Shown here piece after piece: positions 36,756-47,529 of a stretch of 64,000 nucleotides of DNA. The notes under the pieces were generated by a model. The model searched no databases. It was not told where the DNA came from and worked only from the letters and a program-made list of their open reading frames with translations. This stretch comes from Juglans regia (Eukaryota > Streptophyta > Magnoliopsida > Fagales > Juglandaceae), in the NCBI RefSeq assembly GCF_001411555.2, contig NC_049902.1, positions 15,958,241 to 16,022,240 of the forward strand, given 5' to 3'. Each line of letters starts with the position of its first letter. Position 1 is the first letter of the stretch. A program made the translations under genes and the position numbers.

Positions 36756-39700
36756 ATGGCAGAATCCTCTAATAATAATTTCTCTGAAAATTCTTCTTTT
36801 CCTTTGGGGAATCCATCTGATGATTCCTCAAGTCACTACTACTTGCATCCATCTGATAATCCTGGAGTCCTTCTTGTTTCTGAAATATTTTCTGGTGATA
36901 ACTATGTGGCTTGGAGTCGGTCCATCACAATTGCTCTCACAGTCAAGAACAAAGTTGCCTTCATCGATGGGAGTTTGCCTCAGCCTAATTCTACTAACTC
37001 TCGACTTAAGATTGCTTGGTTGCGAGCCAACAATCTTGTGCTTTCTTGGCTAATGAATTCCATTGCAAAGGATATTCGAGGTAGTCTTCTTTATTTCAAT
37101 AGTGCTGCTGACATCTGGAATGAGTTAAAGATTCGATACCTGCGTAGTGATGGTCCAAGAGTATTTGCCTTAGAGAAATCCTTAAGTTCTATCTCTCAAG
37201 GCTCAAATTCAGTCACTGAGTATTTTAGTGCTTTCAAAGCACTATGGGATGAACACATTAGTTATCGTCCCCTTCCAACTTGTAATTGTGGATTTTTGGA
37301 AAAATGTACCTGTGCAGTATTGAAGAATCTTGCTGATCAACAAGAAGCTGACTATATCATGAAATTCTTGATTGGTCTGAATGATTCTTTCTCAGCAATT
37401 CGAAGCCAGCTATTGCTTCTTTCTCCATTACCATCAATGGGAAAAGTTTTCTCTTTATTGATACAAGAAGAGAGCCAACGTTCCTTAACTAATGCAGTGC
37501 ATATTCCCCTTGATTCTCATGCTATGGCTGCTGCACAACCATCTACACAAACATATTCAAATGCTGTTAAGTTCAGCAAAGTCAAAGGCAAATCAGATGT
37601 CATTTGTTCCCATTGTGGATTCTCTGGACATCTTGTAGATAAATGTTTTCAGCTTATAGGTTATCCACCAGGTTGGAAAGGGCCTCGAGGAAAGAGAATT
37701 AATTCCACACGATTGTCCAATGCAAACATGGCATCTTCTATGGAGCAAAACTTAAATAACCCAACAATGTTTTTTTCTCAAGAGCAAATACAGAATTTGA
37801 TCACTCTTGCCAATAGTCTATCCACTTCTTCTACCAATCCTAATCCTGCAGTTAACACTGCCTCTACATCAGGTAATAACTCCATCTTTTGTTTAGCTAA
37901 TGCCTCCTTAAATCACATCTCTTCTTGGATATTAGATACTGGAGCAACAGATCACATGATCTGTTCTCCTCATCTGTTCACGTCCATAAAAATCCCAAAC
38001 AAACCCTCTTCAGTCCATTTACCAAATGGTCATTCAGTTCCCATCATTTTTACTGGTACTGTTAAAATCTCACCTGATTTAACTTTACACAATGCCCTTT
38101 ATGTTCCTTCTTTTCATGTCAATCTCATTTCTGCTTCTAGGTTGACTAAAGAAAATTCTGTTGCCTTGTTTTTCTTTCAATCTAAATGTGTATTGCAGGA
38201 CCTCAGCAAATGGAGGATGATTGGGCTTGCTGAAGTCAGAAATGGCCTGTATCACCTCATCAATCTTTCTGCTGCTACACAAAAGGAAATTCCTGGTTCA
38301 AACAGCTCTTTCTTGGCTAACACATCTACCATTAGTCCTAACATATGGCATTTTCGGTTGGGACATTTATCTTCTGCCAAACTTAAACTCATTAGTTCTA
38401 TTGATCCTTCTGTAAAAACATCTCACAAACATGTTTGTGAGATCTGCCCTCTAGCAAAACAAAAGAAGCTGTCTTTTCCTGTATCACAAAGCAATTCAAA
38501 TAAAGCTTTTCAGTTAGTACATTGTGATATTTGGGGTCCTTTTTCCACTATCTCACATTCTGGCCATAAATTCTTTCTTACTATTGTGGATGATCATACA
38601 CGTTTTACTTGGCTTTTTCTTATGAAAGCAAAATCAGAAACTCGAGTTTTACTAGCCAACTTCATTACATATGTTCAAACTCAATTTGATTCTCAAATAC
38701 AAACTTTTAGAACAGACAATGGCCAAGAATTCAATATGCCTTCCTTTTAGCAAGAAAATGGTATAATACATCAGCTATCATGTGTAGAAACTCCTGAGCA
38801 AAATGGTAGAGTTGAGAGAAAACATCAGCATTTGCTAAATGTTGCTAGAGCCCTTCTTTTTCAATCTAAACTGCCTTTAACATACTGGACTGAGTGTGTA
38901 TTGACAGCAACACATCTCATAAATCGAACCCCCTCATCTGTGCTAGATAATAACACACCATATGCTCTCCTTTTTCACAAATCTCCAGCCTATAACTATC
39001 TTAAAGCCTTTGGCTGTTTGTGTTTTGCCAGCACAATCCATACCAGTCGAAGTAAGTTTCATCTAAGAGCCTCAAAATGCTTATTTCTTGGGTATCCACC
39101 AAATATCAAGGGATACAAAGTGCTTGATCTCCTTACCCTTAAAATCTTTGTTTCCAGAAATGTCATTTTTCATGAGAACATTTTTCCTTCTCTTCCAAAC
39201 TCTACTCACACACCTTTTGTTTTTCCTGATTTTCCCCCAATACATGACTTCACAGTACCCATTAATCCACCAAATCCACATTCTGCAATTCCAGAACCTC
39301 CTCCTTCACAGAATCAATTGCTTTCTGAAGTACCAGAATCTATAACTTCACAAAATTTCTCTTCTGCTATTCCAACATCAGAACCTATTACTTCACAGAT
39401 TAATCTTGAAAATGTAAACCTTCGAAGATCTGAAAGAATAAGGAATCCTCCTTCATATTTGCAGCATTTTCATTGTGGTAATATGGCTCACTCTACTTCA
39501 ACATCTCAAAAATCTCCTAGCTACTGCATTCCTTCTTCTGGTAAGCCATACCCTCTTGCTCATTTTCTTTCAACACATAAATTGTCACCTAGACATGCAG
39601 CATTCACTTCTGCTGTATCATCTATTTTTGAGCCTAAGACATTCAAACAAGCCAATTCTTCTCCACATTGGCAAGCAGCCATGTTAAATGAGATCAAAGC

Positions 39701-41312
39701 TCTTGAATTAAATAAAACATGGGAACTTGCAATATTACCTCCAAATAAGGTTGCCATTGGATGTAAATGGGTATATCGTGTTAAGTTCAAAGCTGATGGC
39801 ACAATTGATCGATACAAGGCTAGATTAGTAGCAAAAGGCTACACCCAACAAGAAGGCCTTGATTATTTTGACACATTCTCACCTGTAGCTAAGATGACAA
39901 CAGTGAGAACATTGTTATCCATTGCTGCCATTAAGAATTGGCATTTACACCAACTTGATGTAAACAATGCTTTTCTTCATGGAGATTTAAATGAAGAGGT
40001 GTATATGCAACTACCACCAGGGTATTCTTCACCAACTGATCCGAGAGTTTGCAAACTCAAAAAGAGCCTATATGGTCTAAAGCAGGCCTCAAGACAATGG
40101 TTTTCCAAATTGTCATCTTCTCTACTTCAATTTGGTTTTATTCAAGGGAAGTCTGACTCCTCTCTATTCATCAAGCATAATTCAAACAGTTTTATAGCAC
40201 TCTTGATTTATGTTGATGATGTGATTCTTGCTTCTAATAATCTTGCTGATATAGTCAATGTCAAAAGGTTCTTACACGACTCTTTCACTATAAAAGACTT
40301 GGGAGAACTAAAGTACTTCTTGGGGATAGAAGTGGCTCGATCAACCAAAGGCATAACTTTATGCCAACGAAAATATGCCTTAGATATCTTGCAAGATAGT
40401 GGTTTTTCAGGTTGTAAACCTGTGGCATTTCCTATGGAGTCTACATTAAAACTGAGTGCAAATGACTCATCTCCACCTTTGACAGATCCTGCACAATACA
40501 GAAGATTAGTGGGCAGGCTATTGTACCTCACTATAACTAGACCTGACTTATCCTACTCAGTCCAAGCACTAAGCCAGTTCATGGCTAATCCTAGTAGTAA
40601 TCATCTTCACGCTGCTGAAAGAGTCCTCAGGTATATCAAAGCAACACCAGGCCAAGGTATATTTCTGTCTGCACATTCCCCTCTTCATCTAAAAGCCTAC
40701 TCAGATAGTGATTGGGGTGGTTGTATTGACACTAGAAAGAGTATCACTGGATTCACAGTGTTTCTTGGTGACTCTCTTATATCATGGAAATCAAAGAAAC
40801 AGCCAACAGTTAGTCGATCCTCAGCTGAGTCTGAATACAGAGCTCTAGCCTCTACCACATGTGAACTACAATGGTTGATCTACTTGCTAGCTGACTTAAA
40901 GGTCCCTCATCCACAGGCTATTCTGCTTTATACAGACAGCAAACCAGCTTCTGACATTGCATCAAACCCTGTCCAACATGAAAGAACAAAGCACATCCAA
41001 CTCGACTGCCATTTGGTCCGAGAAAAATTGCAAGAAGGTTTGATCAAGATCATTCACATCCCATCCAAACATCAGCTGGCAGATATTCTAACTAAACCAC
41101 TTGGTTCCCTCAATTTCCATCATCTGATCCGCAAGATGGGAATGATCAATATACATTCTCATCTTGAGGGGGGGTGTTGGAATATACAAACTCATATTGA
41201 AGCTTTGGAGTTGAAGTCAAAAGAAGCTAAACAGAAAAGTGAAGTCAGATTGCAAAATGAGATAATTCCAAATAATAGTGAAATTAAATCCAAATGCAAA
41301 TGTGATAATTAG
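36756..41312 (+). pseudogene. Copia gag-pol polyprotein with one premature stop
   Basis: A single frame of 1,519 codons is broken only by TAG at 38748-38750 (codon 665). Visible domains are: a copia-type Gag N-terminus (DNPGVLLVSEIFSGDNYVAW, residues 35-53); a CCHC knuckle C284-C287-H292-C297; protease DTGA (394-397); an HHCC integrase zinc site H532, H537, C561, C564; and an integrase core with D591 and D654. The third acidic residue lies beyond the stop, in the PEQNGRVERKH segment. RT carries YVDD at 40209-40220, and RNase H has SDSDWGG (about 40699) and YTDSKP. The stop replaces a codon in the conserved FYQ-type position between the second Asp and the final Glu, so integrase, RT and RNase H would be lost without readthrough. 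The frame runs 138 bp into the 3' LTR before stopping. The start ATG at 36756 is the first in this frame after the PBS. Confidence 0.95.
41166..41174 (+). promoter_or_regulatory. Copia polypurine tract
   Basis: GAGGGGGGG sits immediately before the 3' LTR TGTTGG, the expected plus-strand primer position. Confidence 0.9.
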
Positions 41313-41509
41313 TTAGAATGTTAAGTGAATATCTTCTGTTTCTGTAAAGTGAAGTTAGTTAGTATACGTGTCTATAAATAGAAAGGTTGTAAAAGTATTA
41401 TGCATGCAATTCTGCAGAATAATAAATTCACATTGAATTTTTGTTCTCAATCTTTAGTTTACATTTCAAGTTCTCTGTTCTTCTCAATCTTGAAGTTACA
41501 GATTTTACA
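41175..41509 (+). repeat. Copia 3' LTR
   Basis: 335 bp, differing from the 5' LTR by one T deletion as far as can be read. It contains the last 45 codons and the stop of the polyprotein frame. Confidence 0.97.
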
Positions 41510-42185
41510 ATGTTCTTGGCTAAATTTATGTTTTGGTTGATGTTTACCCATGTGATCTTGACTTTGAAGCTTGGATCTGTTTTAGGACACCTTTTTGAAC
41601 CATGTGATGTTTTGGTTTGAAGATCACTTCTTTATAAGTCATGGATCAAGAGGTTGATCAAAACAAGTTAGAAACAAAATTCTGTTTTGAACTTAGAAGA
41701 GAAACCAAAAAGTTCAAGTATGGTTTTAGTGATTTTGATGACTTTTGTTCATGATTCAAAACATGATTATTCTTAAGAATATGTTATGAGTGTAGTAGAA
41801 GAAAAATTTTGGTTTAATCATGAGTTTTGAGATTTGAAAGAATTACAACAAAAAGCAAAGGAAATAGCCTTTGTAAGTTTCGGCCATATAGAGTTTTGAT
41901 GGTTGTGTTTAGTTTTAAATTTTTATGAATTGATATTTGAGTTTAGGACAAAATTTACATAAGGTATGTAAATTTTGGTGATTTTTGAAGTTATGATGCA
42001 AAATCCTTAAGTTAGGGGTAAAATGGTCATTTTCCCACATGTAGAGGGTAAAATGGTAATTTTACTCTAAGTTGATATTTTTCCATATTCCTAATTGTTA
42101 GTGATTAAGTTCTAATTTTTAGAAATCACTACTTTCAGTTTCCCGTTATCGCACTTGAGTTTTGTCTCGAAGCACGAAGATCGAG

Positions 42186-43624
42186 GTAAGTTAGCTTTTA
42201 ACTTACTATCAATTTAATGTGTATGTGTGATAAATAAGGGAACTAAATTGTATGTATGCATGTTATCATATGTGCCATGCCAAGTCATTACATATTTATC
42301 TGTTACACAGAATTTATTCTGTCATGAATTATTCATCTGTTACACAAGATATTTTGTCATGTATTGCTATACATGCTATACATTGCAAGTATGTCATGTT
42401 AAGTTAAGTATGCCATCTATTACATGTATTTCTTGTCATGTAATATTCATTGTCACATGTTACGCCACGTTAAGAAATGTTGTCTGTTATATGGTATGTC
42501 ATGTTACGAAATGTTGCATGTTACATGTATGACATGTTATGAAATGTTCTCTGTTACATTTATGTCTCGAAGTATGTCATGTCTGTCGTCCTACGTTCAT
42601 GTCACGTTATGTTATGTCAAGATTTCTGTCTTTTATGTCACGTTCATGTTACGTCACGTTACGAAATGTCATGTCTGCCAGTTAAGTCATTCATGTCAAT
42701 CACGACCCTAAGCGCTAGGATGGGGTAATATCCTAGTGGAACTCCTTTGTTCACGCTGGAGTGTCTAAATAGGTGTGAAATTCCCTGGGTTGACGAAGTA
42801 CAGTCAACAGGTTGCGAATGGGGCCTAATTAGCTGGTCACCGGAGCGCGCCAGGCACTAACGCCGATGGTGCCACACATTATGTTATGTGTGTCCACAGC
42901 AAGTGTGGCACAAACAGATAAGTCATGGGGCCACAACAACTGTGGAGCATGAAGTATGGGGCCACAACAACTGTGGAGCATACACTACGTGAGACATAGC
43001 AATTGTGACACGTAGAATACGTGGGGCCACAACAACTGTGGAGTACGTCTTAACGCACTCACAGCTGGTATAGAAACCTGTGATGTGATGCGGTGATCGG
43101 CAGGGACACACGGCTCAAGGGGACCTGTGTAGCACCCATATGGTCATGTTAATGATTCTATTGAATAAGATTCCAAGTTCAAGTCATGTTTCACGTTATG
43201 TTATATTCAAGTTTACGTTCACGCAATCATGGTAATCCCATGAGACAAGAATATGTTCCAAGTTCATGTTATGTTATGTTCACGTTTACGTTATGTTCCA
43301 AGTTCACATTTATGTTATGTCATGCTCAAGTTCAAGTTCAAATTATGCATGTTCACGTTCATGTTATGTTTCAAGTCCATGTTATGTTTCAAGTCACGTT
43401 CATGCTAAGCTTCAGTTTCAGTTTAAGTTATGCCAGTTATGTTATGTTGTATGTCAAGTTATGCTATGATTACTTACGATTTGATTATGCATTCATGCTT
43501 TTACTGCCATGCATGCATCATTAACCTGTGTGGAAGTTTCCTGTTAACTTGCTGAGATTTGTAATCAAATCTCACTGTGGTAGTCCCAACTACCATTCCC
43601 CCCGAATGGTAGATTTTGTTACAG
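42186..43624 (+). other. Predicted intron of forward LTR B
   Basis: The donor is ATCGAG/GTAAGT at 42186 and the acceptor is TTGTTACAG/G ending at 43624. The donor context CGAG/GTAAG recurs in LTR I (minus, 62423) and as CACGAG/GTAAG in LTR S (minus, 3114). The intron holds all the conserved hairpins. The following exon reads, in phase 1, SEGESGIDQLEMVD then stop (43669-43671), and the reverse copies give SEGESRIDHLETID. The conserved length and frame suggest selection before the copies separated. Splicing is inferred. Confidence 0.45.
42926..43045 (+). repeat. Local expansion of a hairpin unit in LTR B
   Basis: GGGGCCACAACAACTGTGGA occurs three times (from about 42927, 42959 and 43022), with a diverged fourth unit near 43000. 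Each unit folds as CCACA/TGTGG. The reverse LTR B copies have only one such unit (11867-11883 and 27165-27181). Confidence 0.85.
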
Positions 43625-44899
43625 GATCTGAAGGAGAATCGGGAATCGACCAACTGGAAATGGTCGACTAAGCGACGATGCGATGTAGGTGTTAATACAG
43701 TAGTTACCTCAGATTACTACTTGTATTTGTAGAGTTCAATCTCCATCACTCTTTTGATCACAACCATATGGATTAATATTGTGATCTCAGTTGTTTAGTA
43801 TGTCATTATGTATGAAGTATGTTTTAAGTATTTGGGATATTTCGGTTTGGTGCATAGTATTGCTAAAAAGAAAAATTATCCGCTGCGAATATTGCATAAT
43901 GCTAGATGCATGTTAGGAATATTGCATCTTATATGTCATGAACGGGGGCAGGTAACCTTGTGTTGCATGTCTCGACGCTTCAAATGTCCGTCCGATCCCA
44001 AGCTGAATTTGCGGGCGTCACAGCTTAAGCCTCAGAATTGGCTTAGAACCGTGTGGCTTGTATGGATGGGAATGAGGATTTAGTGTGAGCTAGGGTGCAT
44101 GAAGATAGTGACGGGTGTATTGTCTAGGATTGGGATGCATGATTCCATCGGTCGGAATCATACGTCGGAATGTGGTTAGTAAGAAGAGTAAGACGAAGGT
44201 CTTAGTGTCTTAATCCTAAGGTGAATCATGGGTTCACTTCAGTAGATGGGCACTCGAGGTAAGACCTTGAGTTTGGAAGAGATAATGACCGTAAGTAGAT
44301 CCTGAAGGTTTTAGCATAGTAAAGGGCACATAAGTGCAAGGGATAGTTCCAAGTGTTCCAAGTGAAGCATAGTTCCATTTCTAGTTTAGGTCGCTTATGC
44401 ATTAGATAGAGAATGATGTTAAGGTTATGTGTATGCATGTACGTTTCCATCTGACACGCACATGAATGGACTGCATGATATGAAAGTAGCATGGAGTCCA
44501 GGTAAGTATTGCATTCATACTCTTCTAGAGTTTTCTAAAATATATGAAAGAAAATGAAACGCTTTTCCTTTATGAAATGACACGAAAGATGTTTTACGAA
44601 AACGTGCTATGTCTAAGTGTTCAAAGGTATACGTATGTATGGCCATCCTTGGCAATCCCTTTTTACGCAACCAAAGTATTAATCGTACGCATGTGAATGG
44701 ATGACGATACGCTGTATCTATTGTCTGTATTTTCTAAGAAAAGAAAATGTTGAAGCTTTAACTGATGCTTTAAACGACGCGAAGATGGTCCCTATGAACT
44801 GATGTTGAAATGCCCCTGTGAACTGATGCTTTACGGATGCCACGAAAGATGATGTTTAAGCCCATGCTTTTAAATGACATTTTCCATGAATGAACCTTT

Positions 44900-44972
44900 A
44901 AATGAAAAGGACTGAAATGAAAGGACTGGACTGAATGAAAGGACTGAACTGAAAGAATGGACTGAACGTTTA
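44900..44972 (+). repeat. Short tandem tract of GGACTGAA/TGAAA units
   Basis: Degenerate repeats of AAAGGACTGAACTGAA and close variants in the predicted intron of LTR G. Confidence 0.7.
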
Positions 44973-45162
44973 ATGTATGAAAATTTGTAACGGCCATATG
45001 AATGAATGGAAAGGGTACCAATGAATGGGCATATTGCAATGCCAAGTAAGTAGTACTGGTAGTGCACCCAGTGCTGCCCCATGAAAGGGATTCCCAACCC
45101 ATAGCCACAGGTGGAGTCCGGGTCCAAAGGAAGACCGCTAACCCCAACACACGGGGCGTAAC

Positions 45163-45501
45163 TGATGAGGACATCTCCTTCTATTAATGTTTTAGTTATT
45201 TTATTAATGTTTTGTCTATTTTATTTAGGGTTGTATTGCCCTACTACTTAAAGACATTTTCTATTTTTGTCATTTTATTAATGTGTTAGTTATTTCATTT
45301 AGGGTTTGTGTTGCCCTACTACTTAAAGACATTTGAAGGAATTTTGTAGTCAGTTGATTTTGAATGGAAAAACTGATGCGCTAGCCGCCCCCTTCAGTCC
45401 CGATTGTCTTCTTCTCCTCCCTCCCTCCTCTCTCGTTCTTTTCTCTTCTCTATTCTCTTAATATTCTGCTCTACCTCTTGTCTCATTTCTACCCTACATC
45501 A
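45163..45501 (+). mobile_element. 339-bp solo LTR, TSD GTAAC
   Basis: It begins TGATGAGGACATC and ends CCTACATCA, with GTAAC duplicated on both sides (45158-45162 and 45502-45506). Removing it restores GGGGCGTAACAGTGTGTAC, which aligns with LTR S. Its size and ends fit a copia LTR. It carries an internal tandem duplication of about 95 bp (45212-45330), each unit ending TGCCCTACTACTTAAAGACA. Strand is arbitrary. Confidence 0.9.
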
Positions 45502-46030
45502 GTAACAGTGTGTACCGGCTAATGAAAGTGATAAGAAAGAATGTATGAATGCATGAATGCATGAACTCTTTAATAAATGAAGGCACTGACGGGACATACA
45601 TTTATGAAAAGAAAGCCCATTTTTAAAGAAAAACTCCGTCCAGTGATGTTTTCAAAAGAACGCACGTATGCATGTACGTATAATATGTATGGAATGATGA
45701 ATGCATGAATGAAAACTTATGTTATTATATTTTAACTGTTTGAAGTAATGCTTACGAGTCATCGACTCATTTTAGTTTTCATGTATGCCCCTCCCCCCAC
45801 AGGAATTGAATGAGAAGGACGAGTCAGGACAGGCACAGCCCATGGGGAAGAGCACGGAAGTCTAGGCATGAGTGTTTAAATGTATGAGAGGCCTTTTTAT
45901 TATTAAAATTAATGTTTTCCGCTGTAAAGCTCTTTTATTCTCAAAGCACATTATATTTTATAACGTAGAGTCTTGCACCCTGGGTATGAAAGTAAAAATT
46001 TTTAAATCGAACGGTAATTCCCGTTCTGAC

Positions 46031-47529
46031 CCAAATCAAATTCTTCCCTAACAATGGCCTTGGCAAACCTGTCACGAAATCAATAGACACATCCTCCCAC
46101 TTCCATTAAGAGATCGGTAATGGTTGCAACTCTCCATATGGCCTTTGATCCTCAGCATTTACCAGCTGACAAATTGAACATTTTGAAACAAACTCTACCG
46201 CATCTCTTTTTATTCCATACCACTAAGTGTTTCCCTTCAAATCCCAGTACATCTTGGTGCTACCAGGATGAGCAGTATATGGTCTGCAATGGGCTTCCTT
46301 CAAAATCCTTTGCTTTAATTCAGGAACATTAGGAATCACTTTCCTCTCCTTCTAATACAACATCCCATCTTTATGAATAAAGAATTTATGTGGTCCTTCA
46401 AATTTCAAAATTTTATGCCGAAGTTTCTCCAATTTATCATCCTTACCTTGTCCTTCGATAATTTCCCCATCAGTTAATGGTACAGTCTCCTTCACCACCA
46501 TTAACCTGATATCTCTTGGCGGCTTTCCTACTAGCAAATCCGGCATTCCTACCAAAAGCGATTGCACGTCGACCTGAGTCTTACGACTAAGGGCATCTGC
46601 TACCACATTGGCTTTTTCAGGGTGATACTTAATCTCACACTGGTAATCGTTGATCATCTCAACCCATCTTCTTTGCCTCATGTTCAGGTTCTTCTGACTA
46701 AACGAATACTTGATAGTTTTATGATTAGTGTACACCTCATACTTTTCTCCATAAAGACAATGTCTCTAGATCTTCTGCACAAAGACTATTGCGGCAAGTT
46801 CCAAATCATGAGTAGGGTAATTTCGCTCGTGATCCTTGAGTTGTCGTGAGGCATAAGCGACGACTTGCTCTTCTTGCATTAATACACAACCTAAACCCAT
46901 CTTAAAGGAGTCATTATAAACCACATACAACTTTTGAGGCTCAGGTAAAGCCAACATAGGTGCCATGGTTAACCTCATTTTGCGTTCTTGGAAGCTCCTT
47001 TCACATTCCTCACTCCAAACGTACTAGGCATTCTTCTTGGTCAATGTCGTTAACGAACCATAAAGTTTAGAAATTACTTCGACAAATCTTCGGTAATATC
47101 CTACCAAACCAAGAAAACTACGTGTCTCGTGGGGATTGGTTGATTTCTACCATTCCATTACTACTTCTATCTTAGTAGGGTCTACAACCACATCTTCACA
47201 AATGACATGTCCAAAAAATTCCACCTCTTTGAGCCAAAACTCACACTTGCTGAGCTAAGCGTAAAGCTGATGTTCTTGTAAAGTCCTCAACACTATCCTC
47301 AAGTGCTTCCTATGTTCTTCATCACTTTGGGAGTAAATCAAAATGTTGTCAAGGAACACCACTACAAAGCTATCCAAATACTGCCTAAATATCCGATTCA
47401 TCAAATCCATGAATGTTGTTGGGGCATTTGTAAGTCGGAAAGGCATTACTAAAAATTCAAAGTGTCCATAACGAGTCTGGAAAGCCATTTTAGGTACTTT
47501 GGATCCTTAATCTTCAATTGATGATATCC
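46031..47529 (-). pseudogene. Ty3-gypsy RT-RNase H-integrase remnant, 3' side of solo LTR A
   Basis: Reading leftwards, RT continues from GYHQLKIKD (at 47524) to [32 protein letters not shown]. The catalytic box follows as FLDNILIYS, where the family has FxDDILIYS: the second Asp is Asn. Then come KCEFWLKEVEFFGHVI and FLGLVGYYRRFVE. RNase H follows ([78 protein letters not shown]), then the integrase H2C2 finger region and the first core Asp (WEDVSIDFVTGLP, about 46085). Several in-frame stops (TAG for Lys and Trp) and a frameshift are present. It ends at LTR G (46030). Lineage appears Tekay/Del-like. Confidence 0.92.

Larger units (their letters stand above)
36342..41509 (+). mobile_element. 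Ty1-copia retrotransposon, nearly intact and young
   Basis: This is a complete 5,168-bp element flanked by the perfect TSD ATGTT (36337-36341 and 41510-41514). The LTRs (336 and 335 bp) both start TGTTGGAATATAC and end GATTTTACA. By eye they differ by a single T in GCATGCAATTTCTGCAG. The order is LTR, PBS, one long polyprotein frame, polypurine tract, LTR. Gene order protease-integrase-RT-RNase H defines copia. The only visible defect is one TAG in the integrase region. The LTR identity implies recent insertion, into an LTR B that was already nested in LTR G. Confidence 0.98.
34485..44022 (+). mobile_element. Solo LTR B, forward, TSD GCTTA, carrying a nested copia element
   Basis: It starts TGTAACAGCCCGC and ends GGGCGTCACA, with the perfect 5-bp duplication GCTTA on both sides. 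Without the copia insertion it is about 4.37 kb. The predicted intron is 42186-43624. Hairpins H1/H2 lie near 42700-42770, H3 is GTTGAC/GTCAAC (42789-42794 and 42803-42808), and TGCCACAC/GTGTGGCA lies at about 42868-42909. The terminal module is at 43554-43614 and the TTCCGCTG-type box (ATCCGCTGC) at about 43878. Compared with the reverse copies it carries a local expansion of the CCACAACAACTGTGG unit. Confidence 0.88.
44028..46030 (+). mobile_element. LTR G, right part
   Basis: This is the continuation after the LTR B insertion. Region 45000-45160 matches LTR S in reverse. It has a donor TCCAG/GTAAGTAT (44502), the hairpin GAGTCATCGACTC (about 45755-45767), a pyrimidine-rich acceptor CCTCCCCCCACAG (ending 45802), an exon reading ELNEKDESGQAQPMGKSTEV then stop, and TTTTCCGCTGT (about 45914) some 112 bp before the end. 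The exact end is unclear: gypsy integrase coding resumes at about 46031 without a clean CA terminus or TSD. Confidence 0.65.

Noticed and set aside
38085..38282. Antisense ORFs across the copia element
   Set aside because: Shadows of the polyprotein frame; no independent signal.
42926..43045. Possible CRISPR-like spaced repeat
   Set aside because: Few units, variable spacing, a plant nuclear context and the presence of a single unit in sister LTRs indicate a minisatellite.
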